From Dictyocoela muelleri (taxonomy: Eukaryota > Microsporidia), in assembly GCA_016256075.1 (NCBI GenBank), contig SDVU01000746.1, forward strand, positions 1-10,917: a DNA stretch of 10,917 bases. Reading direction: 5' to 3'. This document shows positions 1 to 8,400 of this stretch, in pieces. The notes under the pieces were generated by a model. It was given only the letters and a program-made list of their open reading frames with translations. It was not told where the DNA came from and searched no databases. The position numbers and the translations under genes were made by a program. Within the stretch, counting starts at the first letter, position 1. Every line of letters begins with the position of its first letter.

Positions 1-1216
1 ATATATACCAAATAATTAAATTTATTTTTTTCTTTTCAATTTTTTTAATTTAATTTTTTTAATTTAATAAATAGTCCAAAATTTTTATAAAGAATTATAT
101 TAATTCAAATTAAGAACTCTGTTATTTGACAAATTAATATATTAATTATTTTGCATACATAAGTTTTTTGTTAGACGAGATTTATTTAATTGTACTCGTA
201 ATTTTTTTTATCTTTCTTATTAATTATCAATAACCACCATTCTCGTATTTAGAAAGATATTTGAGATAATATATGGGGTACAATAAAACTTTAATAATCA
301 TTATAAAAAAGACTGCTATATGAATAGCTATTTATTTTTTATATGTCAATTTATATCGATAAAAATAAATATTTTGCTGAAGTTATTATTATTACATACA
401 ATCAAGTCTTTTTTTTGGGAAATAACAGTCCAAATATTGGAAAACCTTCTCACTACCGATGCATTGATAATCGTGTGCAATTCTTTATTGATTATACACT
501 TTGGAAAAGTTCTTTGGGGAATTTCAAAAAAAAGAAGTCTGAAAATGAATGTAAATTCTCTTAATTTAAGTTAGCAGTTCTTTATCCAGTCTTATTCGTG
601 AATATAAAAATATAATCTGAAATAGTAATTTTTTTGTTTTATAATTATTCGAAAATAAATCTAGATATTCAATAAAAACGTAAAATAAGACTGCATACGG
701 AGTATATCTATCCCGAAGATCATATAGTAAGACAATAAAACACTTTTTTTTAGGAGAAGAGTCAAGAAAAACCAAAAATTAACATTTAGCTATTGTTTTT
801 TCTAATTATTCTATTCGAATTTTTTTTTTTTAGGTATAATAAAAATTTTCAAATTACTATATAAAATAAAATAGAAATAAAAAGTTTAAAAAAAATCTTT
901 ACAACTTTTCTTGAAAATTCGAAAACAATATAATTGGTTATCTAGTGAAAATTTAAGTTGGATAATTATAATTTATATATTTCTAATAATAATTTATCGA
1001 AATTTTTTCTACAGTCATTATGTAAAGACATACATATCTATTTTTTCGTAAGTTAAATAATATAACATTTTTTGATATTTTATCATGATTACGAATTTTT
1101 TTAAACCTTTTAATATTTAATATAAATACGAATTACTGTTAATTATGACTTTCAGCATTAATGTAAATAATCTAGCGTATACAAAATAAAAAAAATTATT
1201 TTTTACTTTCGTAATG

Positions 1217-1269
1217 GTTTCCTAACTTCTGAGTTCGCATAGGGTCAATAAGGACACTTAAGACAGGCA
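1217..1269 (-). pseudogene. Fragment resembling the core of bacterial 5S rRNA
   Basis: Read on the minus strand, 1225-1247 matches the loop-C region of gammaproteobacterial 5S rRNA (the E. coli stretch TGACCCCATG followed by CCGAACTCAGAAGT) at 22 of 24 positions, with one substitution and one missing base. The match continues weakly on both sides: GAAAC follows after three extra bases, GTG and TCC precede, and TGCCTG, as at the 5' end of E. coli 5S, stands at 1264-1269 but closer than it should. The stem TTGA/TCAG around the loop is kept by pairing. Helix I and the 3' half of the molecule are not recognisable, so it cannot be a working 5S gene. It could be a relic of transferred symbiont or bacterial DNA, or a chance resemblance. 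The comparison is from memory of the E. coli sequence. Confidence 0.35.
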
Positions 1270-2623
1270 TTTGACTCCTACGCTTCACCAATCGAAATAT
1301 ATATTTATTTACAAGCAAATGTTACAAATTAAATAATTTTTTAATATTTTTTCTGTAACCACGCATCGTTTACATAGGTTTCTGTTCTTTTTATCATATA
1401 ATAAAAATTATCTCTAAATTTTTTATTTTGAGTATAAATTTAAATAAGTAATCATTAAATGTTCGCCATATTTGATCAGAGTTTTTTTTAGGTAAATTAG
1501 AGTATATAAATCTACCAAATTACTAATTTTGGTAATTTATTAAAAATCCTTAGAAAATTTAAACTCTGCGCTAATTATATTTAAAATAAATATTTAGTTT
1601 CTATATGGGATAATTATATCCGAATGACTAAGGGCTAACTATATCTATAAAAGTAAAACTATATTCAGGTATTTATTGCAATAAGATTTTTTTGTTAAAA
1701 ATATAAATATTCTGTTTATATGCAAATGTTATTCTATTAAAATATGTATCAAACAGTTTTAGCAGAGTTTAAAACTGATATTTACCCCCCAAAAATTCAT
1801 CTCTTCATTATCTGTTATTGATCAGACCTTGATCTTACAATGTTCAATAATATTTACAATTAAGAAAATAATAAGTATCTCAGTTATTGTTTTTTTAATT
1901 GTATGTGACTCGATTTATATAGCTTTCATAAACCGATATTTTCATAGAACAGCTTTTACTCCGCGTAACGTATAGAGTAGTAAAGTAAAATTATATATAT
2001 ACAATGATAATCCTTTGTTTATAGCTAATATTCGATTAATTTAAAAAAAATCCTTGTATATTCTAGACGTTTTAGTTTTTATATATACTTAAATCCGATA
2101 AGATACTTCTTAATAAATTGAATATGCATAATCTACTTTTTAAAATAACAAATAAAAAAATATTAGATGACTTTTATAGATTTTAAACCAATTTATAAAC
2201 TACAAAATATAACTAAAAATTTTGTTCTAATGTTAAAAAAATGATTTCATTGCAAAAAAAATATCCCTTTTTATAAGATGTCTTAACAGATCACTCCAAA
2301 GTGTAAAATTTACAACAACAAAAACTTTATATAATTAATTTCATTTCGAACATTGTTTTAAAATTATTTGGCAACCATTTTTAGATCAGTTTTTCGATTT
2401 AATTTTTTTTAGTAAAAAAAAGTATTATTCGTATTCTTTAAACTTTTCATAGGTATAAATTGTAAATAGTACAATATTTACTAATTATAGACAAAAATAT
2501 ACCTTTTTCTACTAATAAATAAAATTAATTCTTATAATCTGGGACCAAGAAAACCATACCAACTTTTTTAGCGTTTTTTTCAGGCAGAAAACAATTTTAG
2601 AAAATACACATTTACTTTTCGTG

Positions 2624-2626
<3 letters not shown>

Positions 2627-2654
<28 letters not shown>
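2627..2654. repeat. (AT)n microsatellite
   Basis: About 14 uninterrupted AT dinucleotide copies. It lies in the non-coding AT-rich stretch with nothing functional visible beside it. Confidence 0.9.
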
Positions 2655-2658
<4 letters not shown>

Positions 2659-3928
2659 TTTTAAATAAGGAAAGTAGGTTATTGTCATATTTCTACACTA
2701 TCAAATTATCATTTAAATAAACACTTTTAATATATAAATCAGTATTTTTTAGAAATTATTTGCATTATCCTATAAATTATTGCTAGTCATACAAATTTAA
2801 AAAAAATTTTTATTTTTTTTTTATATTATATATTCTTAAGTTAATAAATAATTCACAAACTGCAAAATTTAACATAAAGATATAAAAATAATAATAATGT
2901 CAAAAATTAGCGTTTACATATTATATAAATACATTTTCCGGAGATCCATCGTACTATAAATTAATCATTAGGATAATAGCGCAGTTGTTTTTTTTTTACA
3001 TCTACTTCTACAAAAATATAATTATATTCCTAAAACAATATTTTTGTAGTTGCAGATGTCTTTTATCTACTATGTAAAGAAAAGGCATTAGCATTTAGAT
3101 ATAGGCGACTTAGTCACCCAACAGAAGGTTATAGTATCGATCATGCTCGATGTAGTCTAAAACGCAGTGTATACGTATTTTAGATTGATAATATATAGTA
3201 GATATACATATTATAGTATAGATTAATATACTCATAATATGTTAGAAATAATTTATAGACAGACAAACTTTAAATTCCAGTGTACTTAGAAAAGCTACTA
3301 GATAATAACCAAATTACTAATTACAGTCTTTGGTTAATATCTGATGAGCGCAAGATGTCAATGTAATAACTACTATAGAACGATTTATAGAACATCTTAC
3401 TAGTTTTTTGCAAGTTGTCTCTTAATCAATTCGAGTTTATAAGTATTTGACGGTTTCTAGAAAACTGATCTTTGTTTGAGTTTATTTTTGTAACAGTTAG
3501 ATAAAAAAATTATATTAAATACAAAAATAGCACAAACATATATTATATAAGTTTTATATTACTCAGAAAATACATGAGTTACATTATATTTTTACAATTT
3601 AATTCTAAAGTTTATTATTATCAATTATTTTTTATAAGTATCTACGTAAAATATTACTTTCGATAATTTAAATAATTCCCTATAAAACGTATTATGCAAT
3701 TATATGTATATAAAGAAAAAAAAGTACTAAAGGATATGCCACGTATCTTTATTCTTAATTAATAAATAATCATATATAAATAAATATATATATATACATA
3801 TATATAAACAAAATTTTACTATTTTAAATTTAGTATTACAGTATTCTATTACTATCTTTATTTCGACTAACTTTTATAACTTAAAAAGTTATTAAATTAC
3901 GCATATTTTTTTATAAATAATAATTTTG

Positions 3929-3951
3929 GATCAGGTATATAATACGCCCCG
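3929..3951 (+). repeat. Merlin left terminal repeat, outer copy
   Basis: A 23-base copy beginning GATCAGGTAT and ending ACGCCCCG. It differs by one base (A for C at its 11th base) from the right-end copies. It is paired as an inverted repeat with 5025-5047. Confidence 0.85.
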
Positions 3952-3957
3952 TAATTG

Positions 3958-3980
3958 GATCAGGTATCTAAAGCACCCCG
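3958..3980 (+). repeat. Second, direct copy of the Merlin terminal repeat
   Basis: Starts GATCAGGTATCTAA and ends CACCCCG, with three differences from the right-end copies. It lies in the same direction as the outer copy, starting 29 bases after it. It could be the older true end of an element into which or beside which another end was added, or a subterminal transposase-binding site. Confidence 0.8.
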
Positions 3981-4078
3981 GCCTAAATATAAAGGAAAAA
4001 AATAAAAATAAAAAGTAATGTTAATATGGTTTATTTATAGAATAAGTATATATTTATTAAAAAATTATATTTATTTAA

Positions 4079-4975
4079 TTATAAATCATATTTCATTAAA
4101 GTGAGAATTTTCTCAAAGGCTTCATTTTTAAAATGATCTAAAAATAAAAAATAGTTTAAGAAATCATTTCTTTGATTTTTTTGAATACCTTTTCTTTTCT
4201 TAATTTCATATTTAATCTTGTTGTTAAAACTCTCCACATTTTGAGTATGAACAAAATTTTCAGGATTGATAAAATTATATTTGTGACACACCGTGCCATG
4301 ACTATAATTATTGGCCTCTGATAGTCGAGAATATGAAGGCCATTCGTCTGTATGTATTATTGAACCACTTCTCACCACTCTTTCTATAATTGGTATTAAA
4401 GTTGATGCTGATCGATCTTCAACAATTTGTACAAATCCCTTCGAAGGTTTAATTGTAGTATCAACAATAGTCATTGCCCATACCGCCTCTTGAGGTGATC
4501 TACCCCTATGTGACTTTACATTAAAGTTTAATTTAAGTTCATCTATTTGAACTATATTATTATATCCTCCCAGTCTTATAGGATTTAATATCCAATAATT
4601 ATTAATTATCTCATTTATTTTTTTTTTAATTCCAATTATACACTTTTTTTTAATCAGCGTAAATTTTGTAATATCAGCAATTACAGTACCACAACACAAA
4701 TAATATATTATTCTTAATGTTTTTCTTATATCTAACTTACTATCACTAAAAAAACTTTTATTAAAAACTGATATTGTCGTTTGATATTTAACGCATGAAT
4801 AATTCATACATCTCCAGGATAAACCAATACATGTACGTTTTGATTTATTGAGATTCATTTCTCCATTACATGACCTACAGGACATTGAATCAGGAATTAA
4901 CCTCTTTTCAATTAAAAAATTATATAATATATTATTGTCGCATGTTGAAAAAAATTCTAAATAATTAAAAACCAT
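4079..4975 (-). CDS. Merlin transposase (IS1595/ISXO2-like DDE transposase)
   Basis: A 298-residue protein expected to bind the element's terminal repeats and catalyse cut-and-paste transposition. The N-terminal part has a zinc ribbon, C33-x2-C36 and C56-x4-C61, as in IS1595-group enzymes. The DDE domain is complete: the IDE motif gives D145, HTDEW gives D210, and the family signature HTQNVESFNNKIK (243-255) gives E248, 38 residues after D210. The C-terminal tail is basic. Length and motif order match eukaryotic Merlin and bacterial ISXO2-like proteins. The ATG at 4975 is supported by a CCCC run at bases -2 to -5, the microsporidian start signal, so the gene seems adapted to its host's expression rules. 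No stop or shift interrupts it. It stands alone, with the decayed pogo relic upstream (beyond 5111). Activity cannot be judged from sequence alone, but all key residues are present. Confidence 0.93.
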   Translation of the reverse strand: MVFNYLEFFSTCDNNILYNFLIEKRLIPDSMSCRSCNGEMNLNKSKRTCIGLSWRCMNYSCVKYQTTISVFNKSFFSDSKLDIRKTLRIIYYLCCGTVIADITKFTLIKKKCIIGIKKKINEIINNYWILNPIRLGGYNNIVQIDELKLNFNVKSHRGRSPQEAVWAMTIVDTTIKPSKGFVQIVEDRSASTLIPIIERVVRSGSIIHTDEWPSYSRLSEANNYSHGTVCHKYNFINPENFVHTQNVESFNNKIKYEIKKRKGIQKNQRNDFLNYFLFLDHFKNEAFEKILTLMKYDL

Positions 4976-4981
4976 AGGGGT
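4976..4981 (-). promoter_or_regulatory. CCCC start-proximal signal of the transposase gene
   Basis: On the minus strand the bases directly before the ATG read ACCCCT, with C at -2 to -5. A C or G triplet next to the start is a known hallmark of microsporidian genes and marks the transcription start region; leaders are very short. It fixes the start codon chosen for the transposase. Confidence 0.65.
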
Positions 4982-5000
4982 ATGTAATTTTTTTGAAAAA

Positions 5001-5047
5001 GATCAGGTATCTAATACGCCCCGCCGGGGCGTATTAGATACCTGATC
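5001..5047. repeat. 47-base near-perfect palindrome made of two Merlin end repeats
   Basis: A 23-base arm (5001-5023, GATCAGGTAT to ACGCCCCG) and its exact reverse complement (5025-5047) flank a single C. The right arm is the true right terminal repeat of the Merlin element, with its outer end at 5047-5054. The left arm is an additional copy facing the same way as the left-end repeats. The inner, GC-rich ends touch, so the pair can form a cruciform or a strong RNA hairpin. It lies 26-72 bases upstream of the transposase ATG, so it overlaps where a promoter would be. Confidence 0.9.
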
Positions 5048-5254
5048 CAAAATTGTAATATTTTTTCCTCTTTTTATCCGACTTTAATTTTGCTTTAAGG
5101 TATTAACAGTTTAAAATTTATCATCCATAAATACTGCAAGGAAATAATTTTTAACAATATAAAATAATTTAATAGCTTTATCAAGAGCTATTTGGGTATT
5201 CTCTCCTCCAATAGCAATCAAATCAACATATTCAAATTCATTAATTTGTCTATT

Positions 5255-5420
5255 TTATATTTTAGCATTACAATTTCATCTTTTGTAGACGAATTATATG
5301 TATAGTCGGTTATTAGCCTGGTTAGAGCTCTCTATCTCTTTAAGAAAAAACTTGATTCATCAAATATTGCAATTACAAATGATATACAATTAAGCTTGGA
5401 ATCTTATTGTAAGCTCATAT
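5255..5420 (+). repeat. Inverted partial duplication inside the pogo relic, arm 1
   Basis: This arm is an inverted copy of 5448-5610. The best part (5342-5420) matches about five bases in six, including 21 identical bases around 5351-5371. Read on the plus strand it encodes KKKLDSSNIAITNDIQLSL; the opposite arm, read on the minus strand, encodes KKLDSSNIALTDDKYLSL. Both arms therefore derive from the same C-terminal segment of a pogo transposase. The outer limits are approximate because similarity fades. Confidence 0.75.
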
Positions 5421-5447
5421 AAATCTTTTTTATCATTCTATGATGTG

Positions 5448-5610
5448 ATATAAGCTACCATAAGATTTTAAGCTTAAATATTTATCATCTGTTAATGCAA
5501 TATTTGATGAATCAAGCTTTTTCTAAAAAGAAGGGAATTATAACAGGGCAAAGAATCGTATATTCTTATAAAATAAGATCAGGAAATTCAAGTTTAAAAA
5601 TTTCGTCTTC
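5448..5610 (-). repeat. Inverted partial duplication inside the pogo relic, arm 2
   Basis: This arm lies in the normal (minus) direction of the transposase and is the expected continuation of its C-terminal tail. About 27 bases separate it from the inverted arm. Past the inverted arm the tail resumes in the normal direction with INEFEYVDLI, so the extra arm is an insertion or fold-back duplication within the gene rather than a second element. Confidence 0.7.
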
Positions 5611-6643
5611 ATCAAACTTATAACTTTCTATAAAATAATATGAGATTTTTTAAAATGATCAATTTTGTCATGTATTACAACATATGGTAATTCAAAATTT
5701 TTTGGGAGATTTTTTTCCCCGACAGTTAATTATAGTATCTTTTGTAACATTATTTCACGCAAATTTAGAATAAATCATTTCGTCTCTTAATGTGGTCTCT
5801 TTAAATAATGTTTCAATGTGAATTTCGAATGTGATTTTAATAACAATATCAGAAAGTGTTTTTGAATAAGGCTAGATTTCAAACTTCTTATTATACTTGC
5901 GTCGCGAGGTTTAGCCTTGAAGTACTGTTCTTCGATAGAAAGACAAGTTAAATATTATTAAGTTCACATGTAATTTTAAGTGGATGACAATTATCGAGGA
6001 ACATCAGTTTTCTTTTTCTTTTTGCTTTGAAGTCTGCGTCAATCTGAAACAACAATCTGATAAAATCTGTTGAAGTCATCCATCTCTTTTAGTTTTGCAA
6101 TAAACATCAATAATGACCTTTATTGGAATTTTTAGGGGTCTATAATTTTAAAAATTTCAGATAACTAGTTTAATCTTTTCTATACCAGACATTTTACAAG
6201 ATAATGAACAGTACTCCTATCTTTATATTTTTTTATTCCCTTTCTAATGCTTCGAACAAGGTTCTTAGAGGATGCAAGCTGAAAATAGAGAGTCTACTCT
6301 CAGTTTAAAATGTCATTTTCTTCATATCCTAAAATCTTCAGAGTTTTTGTAAAAAGTCATCAAAGTTTTGTTTTTCGATTTCAAAACCTTCTCCTGCACA
6401 TTGTTTACAAGAGATACTATATCTACCTTTAAACTTATAATATCACCAGATGACGCTTTGAACATAAGATCTAGGTTTATTTTATTAATTTCTGTTTCGC
6501 AAGATCTTTATAAATAGAGACACCTTTTTTTATATTTTGATATGTAAGAAAACCTCTCTGATCTTCAAATATATCATCCATTCTTTAACTTTTGGATCGA
6601 ACATTTCGAATTTTAAATTTCTTGGTATAGTAATGTGGCAGGA

Positions 6644-6689
6644 CGAAAAACGCCGTAGGCGTTTTTTCGGTTTTTCTTTAAAAATGCCG
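6644..6689 (+). repeat. MULE left terminal inverted repeat with internal hairpin
   Basis: Starts CGAAAAACGCC-GTA-GGCG followed by TTTTTTCGG, a self-complementary hairpin with a GTA loop, and ends AAAATGCCG. The right end has the same plan when reverse-complemented. Confidence 0.7.
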
Positions 6690-6698
6690 AAAATTTTT

Positions 6699-6959
6699 AT
6701 ACCCATATGCTGAAATATAAATTTTAAACCACAAAAAAATATAAATAAAAATAAAAATAAAAATAAAAATTATACAAAAAATTATAATTTAGATAAAGAA
6801 ACATGAAATTATTTTGTATGATATTTTTATTTTTTGTGGTTTTAAAATTTTATACTCTTATGGCTGATATAAAAATTTTAAAATCACAAAAAAATATAAA
6901 TAAAAAAAATATTACATAATAATTATATTTATAATTTAGATAAAGAAACACATAATTAT
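6699..6959. repeat. Direct and inverted repeat cluster in the MULE subterminal region
   Basis: The block 6699-6810 (from ATACCCATATGCTG to TAGATAAAGAAACATG) recurs imperfectly at 6852-6959 (from ATACTCTTATGGCTG to TAGATAAAGAAACACA). Between them, at about 6822-6855, part of the block is present in reverse (TTTTTTGTGGTTTTAAAATT). About five copies of TAAAAA (6736-6770) lie inside the first block. The coding part of the FLYWCH finger begins abruptly right after this cluster. Confidence 0.7.
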
Positions 6960-6965
6960 ATATCA

Positions 6966-8204
6966 TGGAGGTGTGTTAGGCGAAATTGCAGGGGTAGGGT
7001 AATGACCGACTTTCAAATTAGAAATATTTTAATTGTAAATGAGCATTAGCATGAGGTAGAAGAAAACAGCTTAGTAAATTGAAGGTAAATGAGAAGCTAA
7101 AAGAAACTGCAACAACATGTTATAGAAAATTATAAAGTGGATTTAATGAAGTCATATCAGTTGTATGAGGAAAATCATAAAGTAATCGGCAATTATAATA
7201 GAATTAGAGATTATTTTATAAAAATTCAAGTAAATAATAAATATGAAAATGTTGATAATAAGTATGATATTCATGAATATTTTAAATACACATTGGACAA
7301 CATGCTTATACTGCAATTCGATAGTGGAGTTAATACGTAAAACAGATTTTTGATTTATTCCACCGATGAAAACTTTAAATTATTAGCCAAATCAAACACA
7401 TGGTTATCAGATAGATTTTTTTTCAGCTAACCAAAAGGTTTCAAACGAGTAATCAGTTCATGGCAATGTTTTGGGAAATATAATACCTTTTGTTTATGTT
7501 TTAATGAAAAAAAATCTCAAGTCTGTTATATTTCTATATTTCATCAAATTAAAGAGTTTTTAAATGAATTGCCAGTATATTATATAATAGATTTCAAAAT
7601 AGCAATTTATAATGCCATAGAAAAAATATTTCCATAATCGAAAATACATCGTAGCAATTTTCATTTAAATCAGTTGATTGTCAACTATATGAATAAGAAT
7701 CAAATTTTAAATAAATATCAAACTGATCCAAAATTTCGAATATCTGTGAAATCAATCTTAATCCTTGCGTTTGTTCCTGAAAATATGATTATAGTTGAAT
7801 ATGAAAAAAAAATCGAAAAGACGAAAAAATAATGAATATTATGATCTAATGTTGCATTTTTTCCATGATAATTTCATAAATAACGAAAAATCAAAATTAA
7901 AAACGAAAATTTTTGGAGTGCTAATGAAGGCATTCTGAATGTAATTCCAACTGCCACTAATAGTTGTGGGGCGTATCATAAACATTTGAATCGAAAAATT
8001 GAAAAAAACATGCCTCTAATGCAAGTTATAAATGTTTTGAAAGGCGAGGAGAGAAGAATAAATATGAAAATTAAAAATATAAAAAATGGTAAGTATACTT
8101 TGAGGAAAAAAGATAATCGAAGGAAAAATATTGTCGCTAATTATGAGTTTTATACTGGAATGATTTTTTTGAAAATATTACTGAAGATTTTGTATTATAT
8201 TTAA
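6966..8204 (+). pseudogene. Broken MULE transposase (FLYWCH + MULE domain)
   Basis: The order of pieces is that of a Mutator-like transposase. At 6966-7052 is the second half of a FLYWCH zinc finger, WRCVRRNCRGRVMTD to NEH-stop-H, with both Cys and both His of the finger. At about 7060-7110 is KLKVNEKLKETATTCY. At 7137-7340 is an open frame ending YFKYTLDNMLILQFDSGVNT. After an in-frame stop (7338-7340) the text continues with NWTWLSD-like SNTWLSD, giving the first catalytic Asp (7410-7412). Then follow SVHGNVLGNIIPFVYVLM, YYIIDFKIAIYNAIEKIF with the second Asp (7590-7592), SNFHLNQ and LILAFVPENM. At about 7920-8060 comes NVIPTATNSCGAYHKHLN, where the third catalytic Glu is Gly (GGG at 7968-7970). 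The remaining frame ends at 8204. At least four stops (7047, 7338, about 7471, 7635) and several frame changes make it inactive. The first half of the finger is missing here. Confidence 0.85.
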
Positions 8205-8343
8205 AATAATTAAACATTTTTACGCTAATAAATTTTTTAATTTAAAACTTATTAAAATTATTTTTTAATTATCTAAAATTTATAAATTATTTTTTTTGGC
8301 ATTTTTCCTGAAAAATGCCGAAAAAAAAACCGAAAAATGCAAC

Positions 8344-8391
8344 CGGCATTATTAACCCAAAACCGAAAAAAATGCATACTGCATTTTTTCG
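8344..8391 (-). repeat. MULE right terminal inverted repeat with internal hairpin
   Basis: Reverse-complemented it reads CGAAAAAATGCA-GTA-TGCA followed by TTTTTTTCGG and ends AATAATGCCG, matching the left end in layout and in most bases. The hairpin arms differ from the left end (TGCA here, CGCC there), but the GTA loop is shared, so the pairing rather than the letters is kept. Confidence 0.7.
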
Positions 8392-8400
8392 GTTTGGGAA

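Larger units (their letters stand above)
1..3921. other. AT-rich stretch without a recognisable gene
   Basis: This stretch of almost 4 kb is dominated by A and T runs. The only open frames (around 320-574 plus and 566-775 minus) are short, overlap or lie in AT-driven frames, have no CCC/GGG start signal directly before an ATG, and match no family I know. Two local features stand out and are listed separately: an (AT)n tract and a patch of higher GC at about 1205-1300 with similarity to bacterial 5S rRNA. A second less AT-biased patch lies at about 3085-3175; I could not fit it to a tRNA or any protein. The rest may be fully decayed mobile elements, but I see no surviving motif to prove it. 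Confidence 0.6.
3922..5054 (-). mobile_element. Merlin-type DNA transposon, apparently complete
   Basis: The element is about 1.1 kb and carries one transposase gene on the minus strand, which fills most of it. Its outer ends match as inverted repeats: AATTTTGGATCAGGTAT onward at 3922-3951 and the complement at 5025-5054, differing by one base over 30. Merlin is the eukaryotic relative of bacterial IS1016/IS1595 elements; size, single DDE gene and short terminal repeats fit. The family usually makes 8-9 bp target duplications, but I see no clear one whichever base is taken as the end. This may reflect mutation, recombination at the ends, or the extra repeat copies found just inside both ends. 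The gene appears intact, so this is the youngest element in the window. Confidence 0.85.
5111..6612 (-). pseudogene. Decayed pogo/Tigger-like (DDE_1) transposase
   Basis: The minus strand carries, in the right order but broken by many stops and frame changes, the pieces of a pogo/Tigger transposase. At about 6600-6380 is a CENP-B-type DNA-binding piece (DPKVKEWM, then LMFKASSGDIISLK). At about 6330-6190 is the start of the DDE region, where NADET has become N-stop-E-stop-T, followed by LYFQLASSKNLV and CKMSGIEKIKLVI. At about 6030-5985 is KLMFLDNCHPLKI with the second catalytic Asp. At about 5910-5870 is PRDASIIRSLKS, equivalent to the usual LDQGIIRSFK and holding the third Asp. At about 5810-5720 is TLRDEMIYSKFA, then NNVTKDTIINC. 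The C-terminal end, FEYVDLIAIGGENTQIAL, closes at a stop at 5111. The first helix-turn-helix (about 75 residues) is missing, because recognisable sequence stops some 30 bases from the MULE end. An inverted duplication disrupts the C-terminal tail. It is clearly inactive. Confidence 0.82.
6644..8391 (+). mobile_element. Decayed Mutator-like element (MULE)
   Basis: About 1.75 kb, bounded by similar inverted ends (6644-6689 and 8344-8391), each containing its own small palindrome. Between them, on the plus strand, lies a broken FLYWCH/MULE transposase. Near the left end is a cluster of direct and inverted repeats; near the right end are further small palindromes (for example 8299-8320, GGCATTTTT and complement). 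I see no convincing 8-11 bp target duplication. The left end stands about 30 bases from where the pogo relic loses recognisable sequence, so insertion into or beside the pogo element is likely. The element cannot encode a working enzyme. Confidence 0.7.

Noticed and set aside
320-775. Overlapping short open frames of 84, 73 and 69 codons on both strands
   Set aside because: Composition follows local AT runs, frames overlap one another, no C/G run precedes an ATG, the minus-strand frame lacks an ATG at its start, and no motif is recognised.
1785-1790. CCCCCC run as a start signal
   Set aside because: No ATG follows closely, and the nearest downstream ATG opens only a few codons.
3085-3175. 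Patch of higher GC considered as a tRNA or other small RNA
   Set aside because: No B-box, no cloverleaf pairing and no consistent stem structure could be made on either strand.
3342-3362. CTGATGAG as a second hammerhead core candidate
   Set aside because: No GAAA segment follows a closing stem; a single eight-base match is expected by chance.
4311-4493. 60-codon plus-strand frame
   Set aside because: It lies wholly inside and opposite the Merlin transposase gene, a shadow frame.
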